Part shown: positions 30,927 to 39,520 of the stretch, piece after piece
Layout of the letters: each line of letters begins with the position of its first letter
Position numbering within the stretch: position 1 is the stretch's first letter
Assembly: GCA_017469785.1 (NCBI GenBank)
Contig: JAFUFU010000019.1
Coordinates: 30,716 to 94,715 of the forward strand
Reading direction: 5' to 3'
DNA from: Treponema sp.
Lineage (GTDB): Bacteria; Spirochaetota; Spirochaetia; Treponematales; Treponemataceae
DNA: 64,000 nucleotides
Notes under the pieces: model-generated
What the model saw: the letters and a program-made list of their open reading frames with translations, nothing else
What the model was told of the DNA's origin: nothing
Database searches by the model: none
Made by a program: the position numbers and the translations under genes

Positions 30927-32891
30927 CTACTTAAAAATCTTCGCGATTTCTTTCTTGTAAATCTTGCTGATTTTGTGGCGCATGAGTTCCTGCTTGGCGT
31001 TGATTTCCTTGTTCAGCTCGAAGCTCTGTTTGAGGATGGCGAATTTGAAGATTCGCTCGCAGGTTCTAAAGCCGGTCTTTGCGTTGTCCAGGGCGTCGAT
31101 TTCACTTCTGAAGAGATTCTGGATTTCGCTTGTATCAAGAAGGCTTTCGTAAGTGTCGTAGACGATGTTGTTCTCCTCAGCGTAAGTGAGGACATTGCTC
31201 TGGTCAGGAACGATGAGGGCGCCGACATATTTTTGGTCTTGGCCGACGACTACGGTTCTCTCCACATAGGGGCTGGCGTTGATTGCCTTTTCGATAACCG
31301 CAGGCTCGATGTTCTCTCCGCCCAGAAGAACGATGGTATCCTTGGCTCGTCCCACGATTTTAAGCTCATTATCGCAGGAAATCATTCCCAAGTCTCCGGT
31401 GTTAAGCCAGCCGTCCTTGTCGATTACGGCTTCGGTCAAATCCGGGCGTTTGTAATAGCCTTTCATGATCTGCCGGCCTTTTACGAGAATCAGGCCCCGC
31501 TTTCCAGGCTTCAAGGGCTTTCCGTCTACAATCTGGCCGTCTTTTTCGGCGACGATTTTAAGGTCAAAGCTGGGGAAAATCCATCCTACGTTGTTGTTTC
31601 GAGGCCGTTTTGAGTTGCGCACTGAAATTACGGGCGCAGTTTCGGTCATACCGTAACCTTCAAGAAGACGGAAGCCGATTGCGTTGAAAAAATCCTCTGT
31701 CTCTGGCTGCAAGGCACCGCCGCCGGAAATTGCCGCACGGAACTTTCCGCCGAATTTCTGCCTGATTCTTGAGAAAACCAGCTGCTCGCCCAAAAAATGA
31801 GACGGCCACAAAAGCACGAAGGGGAAAAATCCCGTTACATAATCGATGATTCTCGGATACCAGTGATAGCGGCACTTCAAGCCCAAGAATCGCGCCTTAG
31901 ACTTGTAATACCATTTTCCGAAAAGAACTGAATATTTGAAAACAAGGCGGTTGAGGGCGCTCTGCTTTTTGATTTCACGGAACAAGCCCTGGGCAACAGA
32001 TTCCCACAAGCGGGGAACGGCATTCATCCACTGGGGCTGAACCAGCTGCATATCCTGAATCATTACGGAAGCAACCGGCTTAGAGTAGGCAAAGCCTCCC
32101 TCAAGGGTGACGACCATATAAAGGAAGGCTCTCTCAAAACTGTGCCAGATTGGAAGGACGGTGAGCCACAAGTCCCCGCTCTGCATGAGACCAAGGACGC
32201 TGCGGCAGACTTCGCACTGAGCCAGATAATTGTCATGGGTAAGCTGAACGCCCTTTGGCAGGCCCGTGGTTCCAGAAGTGAAGATAATCGTGGCCACATC
32301 GCTGCGATCGATAGCTTCCATGCCCTTCTCTATTTCCTGCCATTCCTCTTTCGTGATGGCAGTTCCTTCTGATTCAAGCATTGAATAATAGATGACTTCG
32401 ATTCCCTTTGATTTCGCGTCTTCAATGGTGGCTTCATCGGCGTGGTCATAGAGAATTGCCTTTTTGAGGGTGGGTACTTCCCCTATATTCTCCAGAACTT
32501 TCTGGAGCTGACGAGCATTCTCGAAAAAAGAAACCTCAGCCTCCACATAATTCAGGATAAAGCGCATTTCAACGCCCATGGAGTCACAGCCACGGGGAAC
32601 ATCGATTGCACCCAAAGCCAGCAGGGCAAAATCAGTGATAAGCCATTCCCGGCGGTTGTCGCTCATAAGCCCCACACGGTCGCCTTTTTTGATTCCGATT
32701 TTTTTGAGCGCAGAGGCAAGCTCGATTACATGCTGATAGACCTGAGAATAGCTGTAGCGGACAAACATTCCGCTCTTGTTTTTGACCGCCTGCAAGGTAA
32801 GGTGGGGGCACTTAGCCACTTTCTGCTTAAAAAGAAGGGCAAGGTTATTTCCAAGATTTTTCTCAAATTTCGACAAGTCCATAGCAGGCAT
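30927..32891 (-). CDS. Long-chain acyl-CoA synthetase (AMP-forming)
   Basis: 654 residues of the FadD/ACSL type, activating fatty acids to acyl-CoA through acyl-AMP. The AMP-binding signature TIIFTSGTTGLPKGVQLTH, the motif LEGYGMTETAPVISV, DGWLNTGDLG and the hinge GRAKDTIVLLGGENIEP are intact. The length and the RYSYSQVYQHV / KKGDRVGLMSDNRREW N-terminus fit the ACSL group common in Treponema, which relies on host fatty acids. A start at ATG 32891 follows TGAGG; a second ATG lies three codons on. The promoter TTGACA-16-CATAAT is upstream. Confidence 0.93.
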   Translation of the reverse strand: MPAMDLSKFEKNLGNNLALLFKQKVAKCPHLTLQAVKNKSGMFVRYSYSQVYQHVIELASALKKIGIKKGDRVGLMSDNRREWLITDFALLALGAIDVPRGCDSMGVEMRFILNYVEAEVSFFENARQLQKVLENIGEVPTLKKAILYDHADEATIEDAKSKGIEVIYYSMLESEGTAITKEEWQEIEKGMEAIDRSDVATIIFTSGTTGLPKGVQLTHDNYLAQCEVCRSVLGLMQSGDLWLTVLPIWHSFERAFLYMVVTLEGGFAYSKPVASVMIQDMQLVQPQWMNAVPRLWESVAQGLFREIKKQSALNRLVFKYSVLFGKWYYKSKARFLGLKCRYHWYPRIIDYVTGFFPFVLLWPSHFLGEQLVFSRIRQKFGGKFRAAISGGGALQPETEDFFNAIGFRLLEGYGMTETAPVISVRNSKRPRNNNVGWIFPSFDLKIVAEKDGQIVDGKPLKPGKRGLILVKGRQIMKGYYKRPDLTEAVIDKDGWLNTGDLGMISCDNELKIVGRAKDTIVLLGGENIEPAVIEKAINASPYVERTVVVGQDQKYVGALIVPDQSNVLTYAEENNIVYDTYESLLDTSEIQNLFRSEIDALDNAKTGFRTCERIFKFAILKQSFELNKEINAKQELMRHKISKIYKKEIAKIFK

Positions 32892-32918
32892 ACCTCAAAC
32901 AATTTTAATGCTCTTTTC

Positions 32919-32946
32919 ATTATGACATTTTTTGTCTTTTTGTCAA
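32919..32946 (-). promoter_or_regulatory. Promoter of the acyl-CoA synthetase gene
   Basis: Minus strand TTGACA (32946-32941), 16 bases, CATAAT (32924-32919). The leader is about 20 bases with a GAGG site. Confidence 0.6.
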
Positions 32947-32986
32947 GGTAAGAAAATTGAAAACGGAAAGTTGAAAGTTGAAAACT

Positions 32987-33076
32987 GGGCGCTCCCCGCC
33001 TGCGGCGGGTCGGGTCTTTCGCCCTTCGCTCACGCTCATAGCCTGCGGCTACTTCGGGGCTACAGCCCCTAGCGCT
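32987..33076. repeat. GC-rich interspersed repeat with nested hairpins
   Basis: A GC-rich block in an AT-rich gap: CCCGCCTGCGGCGGGTCGGG, then CATAGCCTGCGGCTACTTC and GGGGCTACAGCCCCTAGCGC. Several short perfect palindromes (CCCGCC-TGC-GGCGGG, TAGCC-TGC-GGCTA, GGGGCT-ACA-AGCCCC) stand in a row. The form is that of a mobile intergenic repeat, here at the end of thiI, 6 bases from its stop. Preceded by the AT-rich direct repeat AAAGTTGAAAGTTGAAAACT. Confidence 0.6.
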
Positions 33077-33081
33077 GAATC

Positions 33082-34248
33082 CTAGACTTCGTAAAGCTTA
33101 ATCTCTCTTTTCTCAAAGGCTTCCCTCACAAGGTCGTCCACTTCAAGTTCCTTGTAAATCTTCTGGGCTTCCTCAACGCTTGAGCGCAAAACCGGGTGGC
33201 GGGGGCTGAAAAGGACGCAGCAATCCTCGTAAGGCAAAATCGATGTCTCGTAAGTGCCGATTTCCTTGGCGATTTCAACGATTTCTTCCTTGTCTGTGCC
33301 TACAAGAGGTCGCAAAAGCGGATATTCAGCCATGCTTTCGGTGCAGCTCATGTTCTCGATTGTCTGGCTTGCGACCTGACCAAGGCTCTCCCCTGTAATC
33401 AGACAGCTCGCTCCGATTCTTTCTGCCAGCATGTTTGCCGCCTTCATCATGCAGAGACGGAGCATGAGGGTCGTGTAGTTTTCCGGGGATTTTTTCTTAA
33501 TCTGCATCTGAACTTCGGTAAAGGGAATGGTGTTGATGTGGATTCTAAGTCCGTAGCCGCTCAAAATCTCTGCCAGATGCTCGACCTTTTCCCGGGCCTC
33601 ATCGCTTGTGTATGGATAGGCGTGGAAATAAACTGCGTCAATGGTCATGCCCCGGCGGAGCATACGGTAGCCTGCGACCGGGGAATCCAGGCCGCCAGAA
33701 AGAAGCAAAAGCCCCTTCCCGCTCACTCCCACCGGAAGCCCTCTCCTGCCCTTGGTGCGGTTTGAGTAGACGAAACAGCGGTCACGGACTTCAACCATAA
33801 TGACCACGTCAGGATTTTTTACATCCACGTCGAGGATTTTCTGATTGTAGGCAAGGCTTGCTCCCTCAGAGCAGATTCCGTAGTGATCATAAGGGAAAGA
33901 CTTGTCGCTTCGGCGGGATTCAAGCTTGAAAGTCTTGGCTCCGTTATCCCGCGCCTTAATAGCCTCGTTAAGGACTTCCTCTTTTATTGCCTCAATGTTC
34001 TTCTCAACGATTACGGCCTGGGCCCAGCCGGTGATTCCAATCAGGTGAGAAAGGGCAAATTCCACCCTCTCCTGAGCCTCATCGTCACACTCCACATAAA
34101 GCCGCCCCGCCATAAGGGAGACGCGCGCGTTCACGTTCTTGAGGTAAGCCTTAGTGTTCGCCACCAGCTGTTTTTCAAAAGTCTTGATATTAGAGCCTTT
34201 TAAGATAAGCTCCCCGATTTTTCCGATATAAAATTTCGTATAAGTCAT
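33082..34248 (-). CDS. thiI: tRNA 4-thiouridine synthase ThiI
   Basis: 388 residues. Transfers sulfur to U8 of tRNA and supports thiazole synthesis. N-terminal ferredoxin-like and THUMP domain (about 1-165; IGKIGELILKGSN, HLIGITGWAQAVIV), then the PP-loop adenylation motif LLLLSGGLDSPVAGYRMLRRG and LITGESLGQVASQT. The C-terminal rhodanese domain of the E. coli protein (482 residues) is absent, as in many non-enterics, so sulfur must come from another carrier. ATG 34248 has AAAAAGGAAA upstream. Confidence 0.95.
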   Translation of the reverse strand: MTYTKFYIGKIGELILKGSNIKTFEKQLVANTKAYLKNVNARVSLMAGRLYVECDDEAQERVEFALSHLIGITGWAQAVIVEKNIEAIKEEVLNEAIKARDNGAKTFKLESRRSDKSFPYDHYGICSEGASLAYNQKILDVDVKNPDVVIMVEVRDRCFVYSNRTKGRRGLPVGVSGKGLLLLSGGLDSPVAGYRMLRRGMTIDAVYFHAYPYTSDEAREKVEHLAEILSGYGLRIHINTIPFTEVQMQIKKKSPENYTTLMLRLCMMKAANMLAERIGASCLITGESLGQVASQTIENMSCTESMAEYPLLRPLVGTDKEEIVEIAKEIGTYETSILPYEDCCVLFSPRHPVLRSSVEEAQKIYKELEVDDLVREAFEKREIKLYEV

Positions 34249-34261
34249 AAGATTTCCTTTT

Positions 34262-34373
34262 TAAATTCCTCACAGAGCTTTGGAGAGCACAGAGAGTGCG
34301 ACAAAAGGGAAAGGTTCTCGCACTTTTGAAATCTCTCTGTGGTCTCTGTGCCCTCTGTGAGGGTTTCTAATTA
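34262..34373. repeat. CTCTGTG-type interspersed repeat, copy 1
   Basis: ATTCCTCACAGAGCTTTGGAG..., then a central GTGCGA/TCGCAC pairing, then CTCTCTGTGGTCTCTGTGCC and CTCTGTGAGG. It is an imperfect inverted repeat of about 110 bases; the outer arm CCTCACAGAG / CTCTGTGAGG is perfect over ten bases. A second copy lies at 49097-49190. It fills the gap between thiI and a porin-like gene, which ends in another repeat word (CTAATTACTAATTT). Confidence 0.65.
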
Positions 34374-34380
34374 CTAATTT

Positions 34381-36264
34381 TTAATAACTGTATTTCATCG
34401 ACACTGACAAATAGTGGTTCATGCAATCGTAGAGATTTGAAACCCACTGCTCTCTGGCCGCTTTTACTGCATTCTGCACGTAGTCGGATGATTTGAAATC
34501 ATCCCAAGTGTATTTTTTTGTGCCGTAAGCCGATTCTGATTCCGCATAGTAGGTCTTTCCGTCATTCTCTTCTTTTGAATAATAAGCCAATCCGCCCTTG
34601 TAAATGTGATTGTTCACTCCCGCGTTTTTCACATACTCAAAGGTGTAGCCTGCGCAAAGGGAGAAGCTTCCGGCTCTTGTGCGGGCGAAGGTGTATTCCG
34701 CGTTAAAGCCGGCCTGAGCCACGTACATTTTGTGGTCGCTGGTCATGAAGCCCAGTTTTTCCCAGGCTGAATCCACGTGCCGCCCGTGGGAAGAGTTCTC
34801 GTCAGAATACATCTGGCTCATGTAGAGGGTTCCGTTGGTGGCGTAGGTGCCGGTAGGAGCCAGCATATATTCTGCGGCCTCGTCGTCTGAAAAATCCTCA
34901 GCACCATTGGCATGGCGAATCAAATTGCCGAAAAGCGTAAGCGAGAGATTTTTTGTGGCTCGTATTTGCGCCGAAAGCGATATTTTGTCGGAATTCGGAT
35001 CCAACACAGAGCCTATGTTAATTCCTCCGTTCGTGTAGTTCTGGTAATTCCAGGTTTTTCCTGTAAAGGAGCCAGTCTGATTGTCGTCATATTCCCAATG
35101 AGCGTAGACATAAGGCATGACAACAGTATAGTTCAGTGAAATTTTTGACAGCATCGAATCGGCGGGAGAATAAATGACTCCGGTCTGGACTCCGAAGCGG
35201 TTCTTGGAATCAATGTTTCCCTTGAAAAGACTGTTCAAATCAATGTCATCTGCAAAGAAATCAGCGGCAAGCTCAAGACCGATGGCGGGTTTGTACTCAA
35301 GAAGAAGCCCCATCTGCAGATTGTCATTTGAGCCACCGATATTCTGCAAGCCCATGTAGGGAACAGGAGCAAAATAAGATAAATTGTTGTGAGGACCAAA
35401 GACGATATTCTCGTAGTATGTGGCGCTGAATTTCTTGAAAGCATGCCATTTCAGCGCGTGAAAAGCCAGATACTTGTTAGCGCCAAGCCAGCTGTCATCC
35501 GCATCCCGGCCCATGTTCCGAGTTGCGCCGATGCTCTCGTAAACCGAAGCATAGCTCCACTTTTCCCTTGTCGCATTGAAAGCGATGTTTGCCGAATGAT
35601 ATCCTCCATCGCTCAGGGCAAGACCGTCGCCATAAAAGGGTCCGAAGCCGATTCGGTTCATTCCCAGAGTTCCATATAGCGAATCAGTTCCCACAGAAGC
35701 ATTTGCGTTCCATGTGACATAATTCGTGAATGGCCCGCTCTCCGTAGGGTCAAAAATCGCGTCGGCAGGAATGTTTGTGTAAAGCGGGGAATACTCCTCA
35801 AAATCCTTTGTCTGACAGAAAAGACCGATTTTATAGGCGTAAGAGACAAGGGGATGAACAAGAGCGTCTCCGCCAATGCCAAAATTTACGATTGCGGCCT
35901 TTGTTTTTGAAGACTCAGACTCATTTTCGTATTTTTCTTTTGAGAATTTTGCCTTGCCGCTCCCCTCCGCATAAAAATTATAGGGCTTTGAGAAAATCCG
36001 CTCATAATGCTCTTTCGCCAGTTCAGAATCCCTTTCGCCTCCGTTTTCAATAACATCGTTAAGGATTCGCTCCACTGTCTTTAAGGGGTATGGGCGAAGC
36101 TGCGGCAGGGTTGAAGTGAGCCCCCGAAGTTCCCAGCCCTGAGCATCAGAATAGAAAGAATCGTTAATATCGACAGCAACTTGAGAGAAGCAAAGAGAAG
36201 TGCATGCAAAAATCAGTGCAAAAAAAATAAGAATCTTACGGCTATTGAAGATACCTGCTTTCAT
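34381..36264 (-). CDS. Wzi-like outer-membrane protein, copy 2
   Basis: 627 residues. Signal peptide at 1-27 (KILIFFALIFACTSLCFS), then VDINDSFYSDAQGWELRGL and LRPYPLKTVERILNDV. The beta-barrel part reads LYGTLGMNRIGFGPFYGDGLALSD and YLAFHALKWHAFKKFSATYYENIVFG, which follow the Wzi capsule-assembly (Caps_assemb_Wzi) pattern; it ends in aromatic YLSVSMKYSY as outer-membrane barrels do. Wzi proteins anchor surface polysaccharide. Treponemes do not have classical capsule, so the role here (surface glycan or porin) is open. Downstream of a paralogue and a glycosyltransferase in one minus-strand run. Confidence 0.7.
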   Translation of the reverse strand: MKAGIFNSRKILIFFALIFACTSLCFSQVAVDINDSFYSDAQGWELRGLTSTLPQLRPYPLKTVERILNDVIENGGERDSELAKEHYERIFSKPYNFYAEGSGKAKFSKEKYENESESSKTKAAIVNFGIGGDALVHPLVSYAYKIGLFCQTKDFEEYSPLYTNIPADAIFDPTESGPFTNYVTWNANASVGTDSLYGTLGMNRIGFGPFYGDGLALSDGGYHSANIAFNATREKWSYASVYESIGATRNMGRDADDSWLGANKYLAFHALKWHAFKKFSATYYENIVFGPHNNLSYFAPVPYMGLQNIGGSNDNLQMGLLLEYKPAIGLELAADFFADDIDLNSLFKGNIDSKNRFGVQTGVIYSPADSMLSKISLNYTVVMPYVYAHWEYDDNQTGSFTGKTWNYQNYTNGGINIGSVLDPNSDKISLSAQIRATKNLSLTLFGNLIRHANGAEDFSDDEAAEYMLAPTGTYATNGTLYMSQMYSDENSSHGRHVDSAWEKLGFMTSDHKMYVAQAGFNAEYTFARTRAGSFSLCAGYTFEYVKNAGVNNHIYKGGLAYYSKEENDGKTYYAESESAYGTKKYTWDDFKSSDYVQNAVKAAREQWVSNLYDCMNHYLSVSMKYSY

Positions 36265-36280
36265 TTAAAACTCCTGAATT

Positions 36281-38005
36281 TTACTTTGTGAGATTCGCAA
36301 TCTGCAGTTTCATGGCGAAGGCACACTCAAAACCGAATTCATTGTTGCCTCGCTCATGGACGCCAGAATCACCGGTTTTGTTCAGAATCGCGACAAATGA
36401 GGGCTGGAGCGTGAAGGAAAGGCTTTCCGTTGCCTGCCATTTTCCTCGGACAGAAAGACGATGGGTATATTTCGGCACGTCGGTCGGTGTCTCAGCATAC
36501 TGATTTATGCCGTTCTCGTTTGTAGGATATACCCAGCCGTCAGGAACAGTTGCATTAGGGAAATCCGAGTTACCGCCGATTTTCGCATTGTCATTATCCG
36601 TGGAGCTGTACCATGTTTCGCTTGTCTTATCGTAGAAAATTGATTTCTCGGCGTTGTTTCCCTGAGCCATGAAGAGATAAATCACGTCAAGCGACCATTT
36701 TCCAGGATTTTCATATCCCAGCGAAAGTTCCCCGGCGATTGTGTCCGGGCCGAAGGGAGAGCCCGTCCATTCATAGAAAATCTGATTGTCGCCGATGTTG
36801 TCCGTATAAGTGCGGAAAAACGACCAGTCCGGGCTTTGCTTGATGTATAGGGTCGGTTGGGCGTAATAGCCCTCACCCGCAATCTTTACATATCCGCCGG
36901 CTGCAGGAATCATGGCTTCAAAACCGGCCTGACCTCCAAGGGAATTCGGCGTAAGGCTGTCGGCATAGTCGCGCCTCTCATAGGGAACCTGATACTGATT
37001 CATGGCAAACATACCAAAAAAGCGAGTATACCTGAAGGGTGCCCAGTCAAGCTTGATTCCCATGAATTCGCCGTTATTAGCGTCATCATCGCTGTAATCA
37101 CGCCAAGGAGCCATTCCGTGATAAATCATAAGGGGATTAAGGTAACGCAGCTCCCAGGACGCATTCGTCAGCGTAGCTTCCATGAAACTCACCGTCAGTT
37201 TTTTGGCAATTCGTCCCTCGAAGAGATGAAAATACATGTATTTGTCAACATTGAGCTGAATCGTATCGAAGGCATATTTGAAATCAGGGGAATAAAGAGA
37301 AAGCTTTCCGAAACTCGCCCCGGTCATATAGTCAGAAAGAATTATGCTTCCGGTCTGGGTGCGGCCGACTGACTGCTCGCCCATTCCCAACTGAAAGGAG
37401 ATGCCTGTTTTTTCTGTGAATTTATAGCCTGTAGAAAGGTAGCCGTAATCCGGGAAATTCACGTCGACTTCCGTATCTTTGGTGGGTACGTTGAAATAAT
37501 TGTCATTGTGGAGCGAAGCGCCCTTGTTCTCGCCAAGATGGACTTCACTACCCAGCGACAGCCAGTCTTTTACGGAAATCGTGACCGGCAAGTCAATGAC
37601 ATTGTTTCGTGAATAACGGTCATACACCCAGTCAATATCATCGTTTGACTTGTAATATCCCTCAAGATTGACAGAAGGATCAAGGTCTATCGTTACGATA
37701 TCTGATTTGAAAGTAATATTCTCTTCTATAATGTAATCCTGAATACGCTGCCATTGTTTTTTCCCGGATTCACTCAAAGAATCATAATCAATTTCCTCAA
37801 GATATGTTTTAAGCTCGGAAATCGTAAGAGGAGCAGAGTCAGCAAAATTACGGATTCCGCCTTCAAGAGAAAGTGCCGTAAAGGCATCATAAATCCAGTG
37901 ACCGCTCCGTACGAGTTCCTGCCCTCCCCGACCATAGGCCGAAAATTGCAGGACAGTCAGCGTAAACAAAAAACATACTGCGATTTTTTTTATATCATTC
38001 TTCAT
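36281..38005 (-). CDS. Wzi-like outer-membrane protein, copy 1
   Basis: 574 residues. Signal peptide IAVCFLFTLTVLQFSAYG, then a helical start (HWIYDAFTALSLEGGIRNFADSAPLTISELKTYL) and a beta-rich barrel with GMGEQSVGRTQTGSIILSDYMTGA, WELRYLNPLMIYHGMAPWRDYSDDD and LGYENPGKWSLDVIYLF. The words RYLNPLMIYHG and DWAPFRYTRFFGMFAM fit the same Wzi/OMP group as the next gene, but the two proteins are only distantly alike. The C-terminus (FECAFAMKLQIANLTK) is less typical. It lies 16 bases after the glycosyltransferase gene, so the three form an operon for surface glycan or lipid traffic (inference). Confidence 0.65.
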   Translation of the reverse strand: MKNDIKKIAVCFLFTLTVLQFSAYGRGGQELVRSGHWIYDAFTALSLEGGIRNFADSAPLTISELKTYLEEIDYDSLSESGKKQWQRIQDYIIEENITFKSDIVTIDLDPSVNLEGYYKSNDDIDWVYDRYSRNNVIDLPVTISVKDWLSLGSEVHLGENKGASLHNDNYFNVPTKDTEVDVNFPDYGYLSTGYKFTEKTGISFQLGMGEQSVGRTQTGSIILSDYMTGASFGKLSLYSPDFKYAFDTIQLNVDKYMYFHLFEGRIAKKLTVSFMEATLTNASWELRYLNPLMIYHGMAPWRDYSDDDANNGEFMGIKLDWAPFRYTRFFGMFAMNQYQVPYERRDYADSLTPNSLGGQAGFEAMIPAAGGYVKIAGEGYYAQPTLYIKQSPDWSFFRTYTDNIGDNQIFYEWTGSPFGPDTIAGELSLGYENPGKWSLDVIYLFMAQGNNAEKSIFYDKTSETWYSSTDNDNAKIGGNSDFPNATVPDGWVYPTNENGINQYAETPTDVPKYTHRLSVRGKWQATESLSFTLQPSFVAILNKTGDSGVHERGNNEFGFECAFAMKLQIANLTK

Positions 38006-38021
38006 TTCTGATACTCCATTT

Positions 38022-39260
38022 TCAAGTAAGTTTTACAGAATCAATAGCCTTTTTCAGATCGCGATCAAAGACAGGACTCGGAAGGGGATAATGCTTGAGG
38101 ACTTCCTTATAGAAGGCAACTGTCCGAAGCCCATGCAGCCTTATGGAAAAATTCTGGGAGACTTCAAAACTCGCGTCGGCAAATTCTTTTCGCTTATGCT
38201 CGTTATCAACAAGGTCAAGAATAAATCCGTCCATTTCTTCATCAGAATCAGCAAAATAACCGTTCTTTCCGTGGAAAACCGTATCAGAAAAGCTATCGTC
38301 ACGGCGGCAGACAATGGGAAGGTGGGAAAGAAGGGCCTCAAGAGCTGTCATCGAGTGCATTTCCGACAGGGATGCGGTGACAAAAATATCGCCGATTGAA
38401 TAGTAGAGCGAAAGATTATCCCAATTGACGAATCCAGTGAAGATAATCCTGTCCTCAAGCTTGAGCCTTGCCGTTTCCGCTTCCAGAGCGTAGCTTGCCC
38501 CTCCTGAGCCGACAAATACCATCTTGATGTTTTCGCGGGCTTTAAGCACACGGACTATAACTTCAAACAGCTCCTCTACCCGCTTTTCCTCGACAACCCG
38601 TCCGACAAAAATAAGCGTTACATCTCCGTCATTGATTCCCAGACGTTTTTTTAGAAGGTTTCTGTCAGATTCAGTAATAACACGGGAAAGAAAAGCTTCG
38701 GTATCGATGGCATTGGGAATGACAACCGAGGGCGTAAAGGGCAGCATGAAAGGAGACTTGAAATAATCACGGGCTTTTTCGCTGACATTTATAAGGGCGT
38801 AGAATTTTTTATAGAGACGCTTGACGATTTTCCGTATGACTTTGACAGGAACCATGCGCCCCATAGGAAAGAGATAATACTTGTAAAAATCCTCCCACAT
38901 AGTATGGGTTGTTGCGACCACAGGGATATGGAGGGCTTTACCGGCAGATTTTGCGGCATGGGCAATGTAGAATTCAGTATGAGAATGAATAATCTGAATA
39001 TTATGCTGCTTGAGGAAATTGATTACGACTTTTTTATGGGGAAATGCAATATACTGATTGTCGCCGACCGGTGCCGGAATCGAGTAAACACGAAGCACGT
39101 CAGGATCATTGTCCTCGGAATCATCGTAACCGTTCGGACAGACCGTAACAATCACGACATGGTGGCCAAGTTCCGTAAGGATTTTCCGAAGCTGCACAAC
39201 AACAGTAACGATTCCACTTTTTGTCGGTAAATATGAATCAGAAAACAAAGCGATATTCAT
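38022..39260 (-). CDS. Glycosyltransferase family 4, diacylglycerol-glucosyltransferase-like
   Basis: 412 residues. MNIALFSDSYLPTKSGIVTVVVQL is the N-terminal Rossmann element of GT4 lipid glycosyltransferases; LTLIFVGRVVEEKRVEELFEV, EDRIIFTGFVNWDNLSLYYSIGDIFVTASLSEMHSMTALEALLSHLPIVCR give the nucleotide-sugar site with the EX7E motif (ExHSMTALE). It resembles the 1,2-diacylglycerol 3-glucosyltransferases that make glycolipids in Treponema and Mollicutes. Reaction: glucose (or similar) from UDP/NDP sugar to a membrane lipid, at the inner face of the membrane. First gene of the run with two Wzi-like proteins. Confidence 0.88.
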   Translation of the reverse strand: MNIALFSDSYLPTKSGIVTVVVQLRKILTELGHHVVIVTVCPNGYDDSEDNDPDVLRVYSIPAPVGDNQYIAFPHKKVVINFLKQHNIQIIHSHTEFYIAHAAKSAGKALHIPVVATTHTMWEDFYKYYLFPMGRMVPVKVIRKIVKRLYKKFYALINVSEKARDYFKSPFMLPFTPSVVIPNAIDTEAFLSRVITESDRNLLKKRLGINDGDVTLIFVGRVVEEKRVEELFEVIVRVLKARENIKMVFVGSGGASYALEAETARLKLEDRIIFTGFVNWDNLSLYYSIGDIFVTASLSEMHSMTALEALLSHLPIVCRRDDSFSDTVFHGKNGYFADSDEEMDGFILDLVDNEHKRKEFADASFEVSQNFSIRLHGLRTVAFYKEVLKHYPLPSPVFDRDLKKAIDSVKLT

Positions 39261-39520
39261 AAGTAAGTAATTTTACAGAAATACAGAAAATAAGTAAATG
39301 ACGGATTTTTCCTATCACCCAGAACCCGTATTAAACATAAGGCACAGGTCAAACAAGACGTTTTAATCCAAAAATAAGAATATTTTTATCTAATCCGACA
39401 TTTCATGCATCAAATTTTCATAATTTTACATTGACAAAACAGACTAAATTTGGCATCATATACTTGCGCAACCGATTGCGCAACTTATTTCGCATCTTTA
39501 TTCATAAAGTAGGAGGAAAC
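39261..39520 (+). promoter_or_regulatory. Intergenic region with LacI-type operator upstream of GH53
   Basis: The first 170 bases hold no gene. TTGACA lies at 39431-39436; its -10 is uncertain (CATCAT or TATACT at 39454-39464). TTGCGCAACCGATTGCGCAA (39464-39483) is a near-perfect palindrome of LacI/GalR operator type, placed at or just after the start of transcription, where a bound repressor would block RNA polymerase. The ribosome-binding site AGGAGG precedes ATG 39521. Confidence 0.65.

Noticed and set aside
33196-33765. 189-codon plus-strand frame opposite thiI
   Set aside because: The thiI product is complete and conserved on the other strand.
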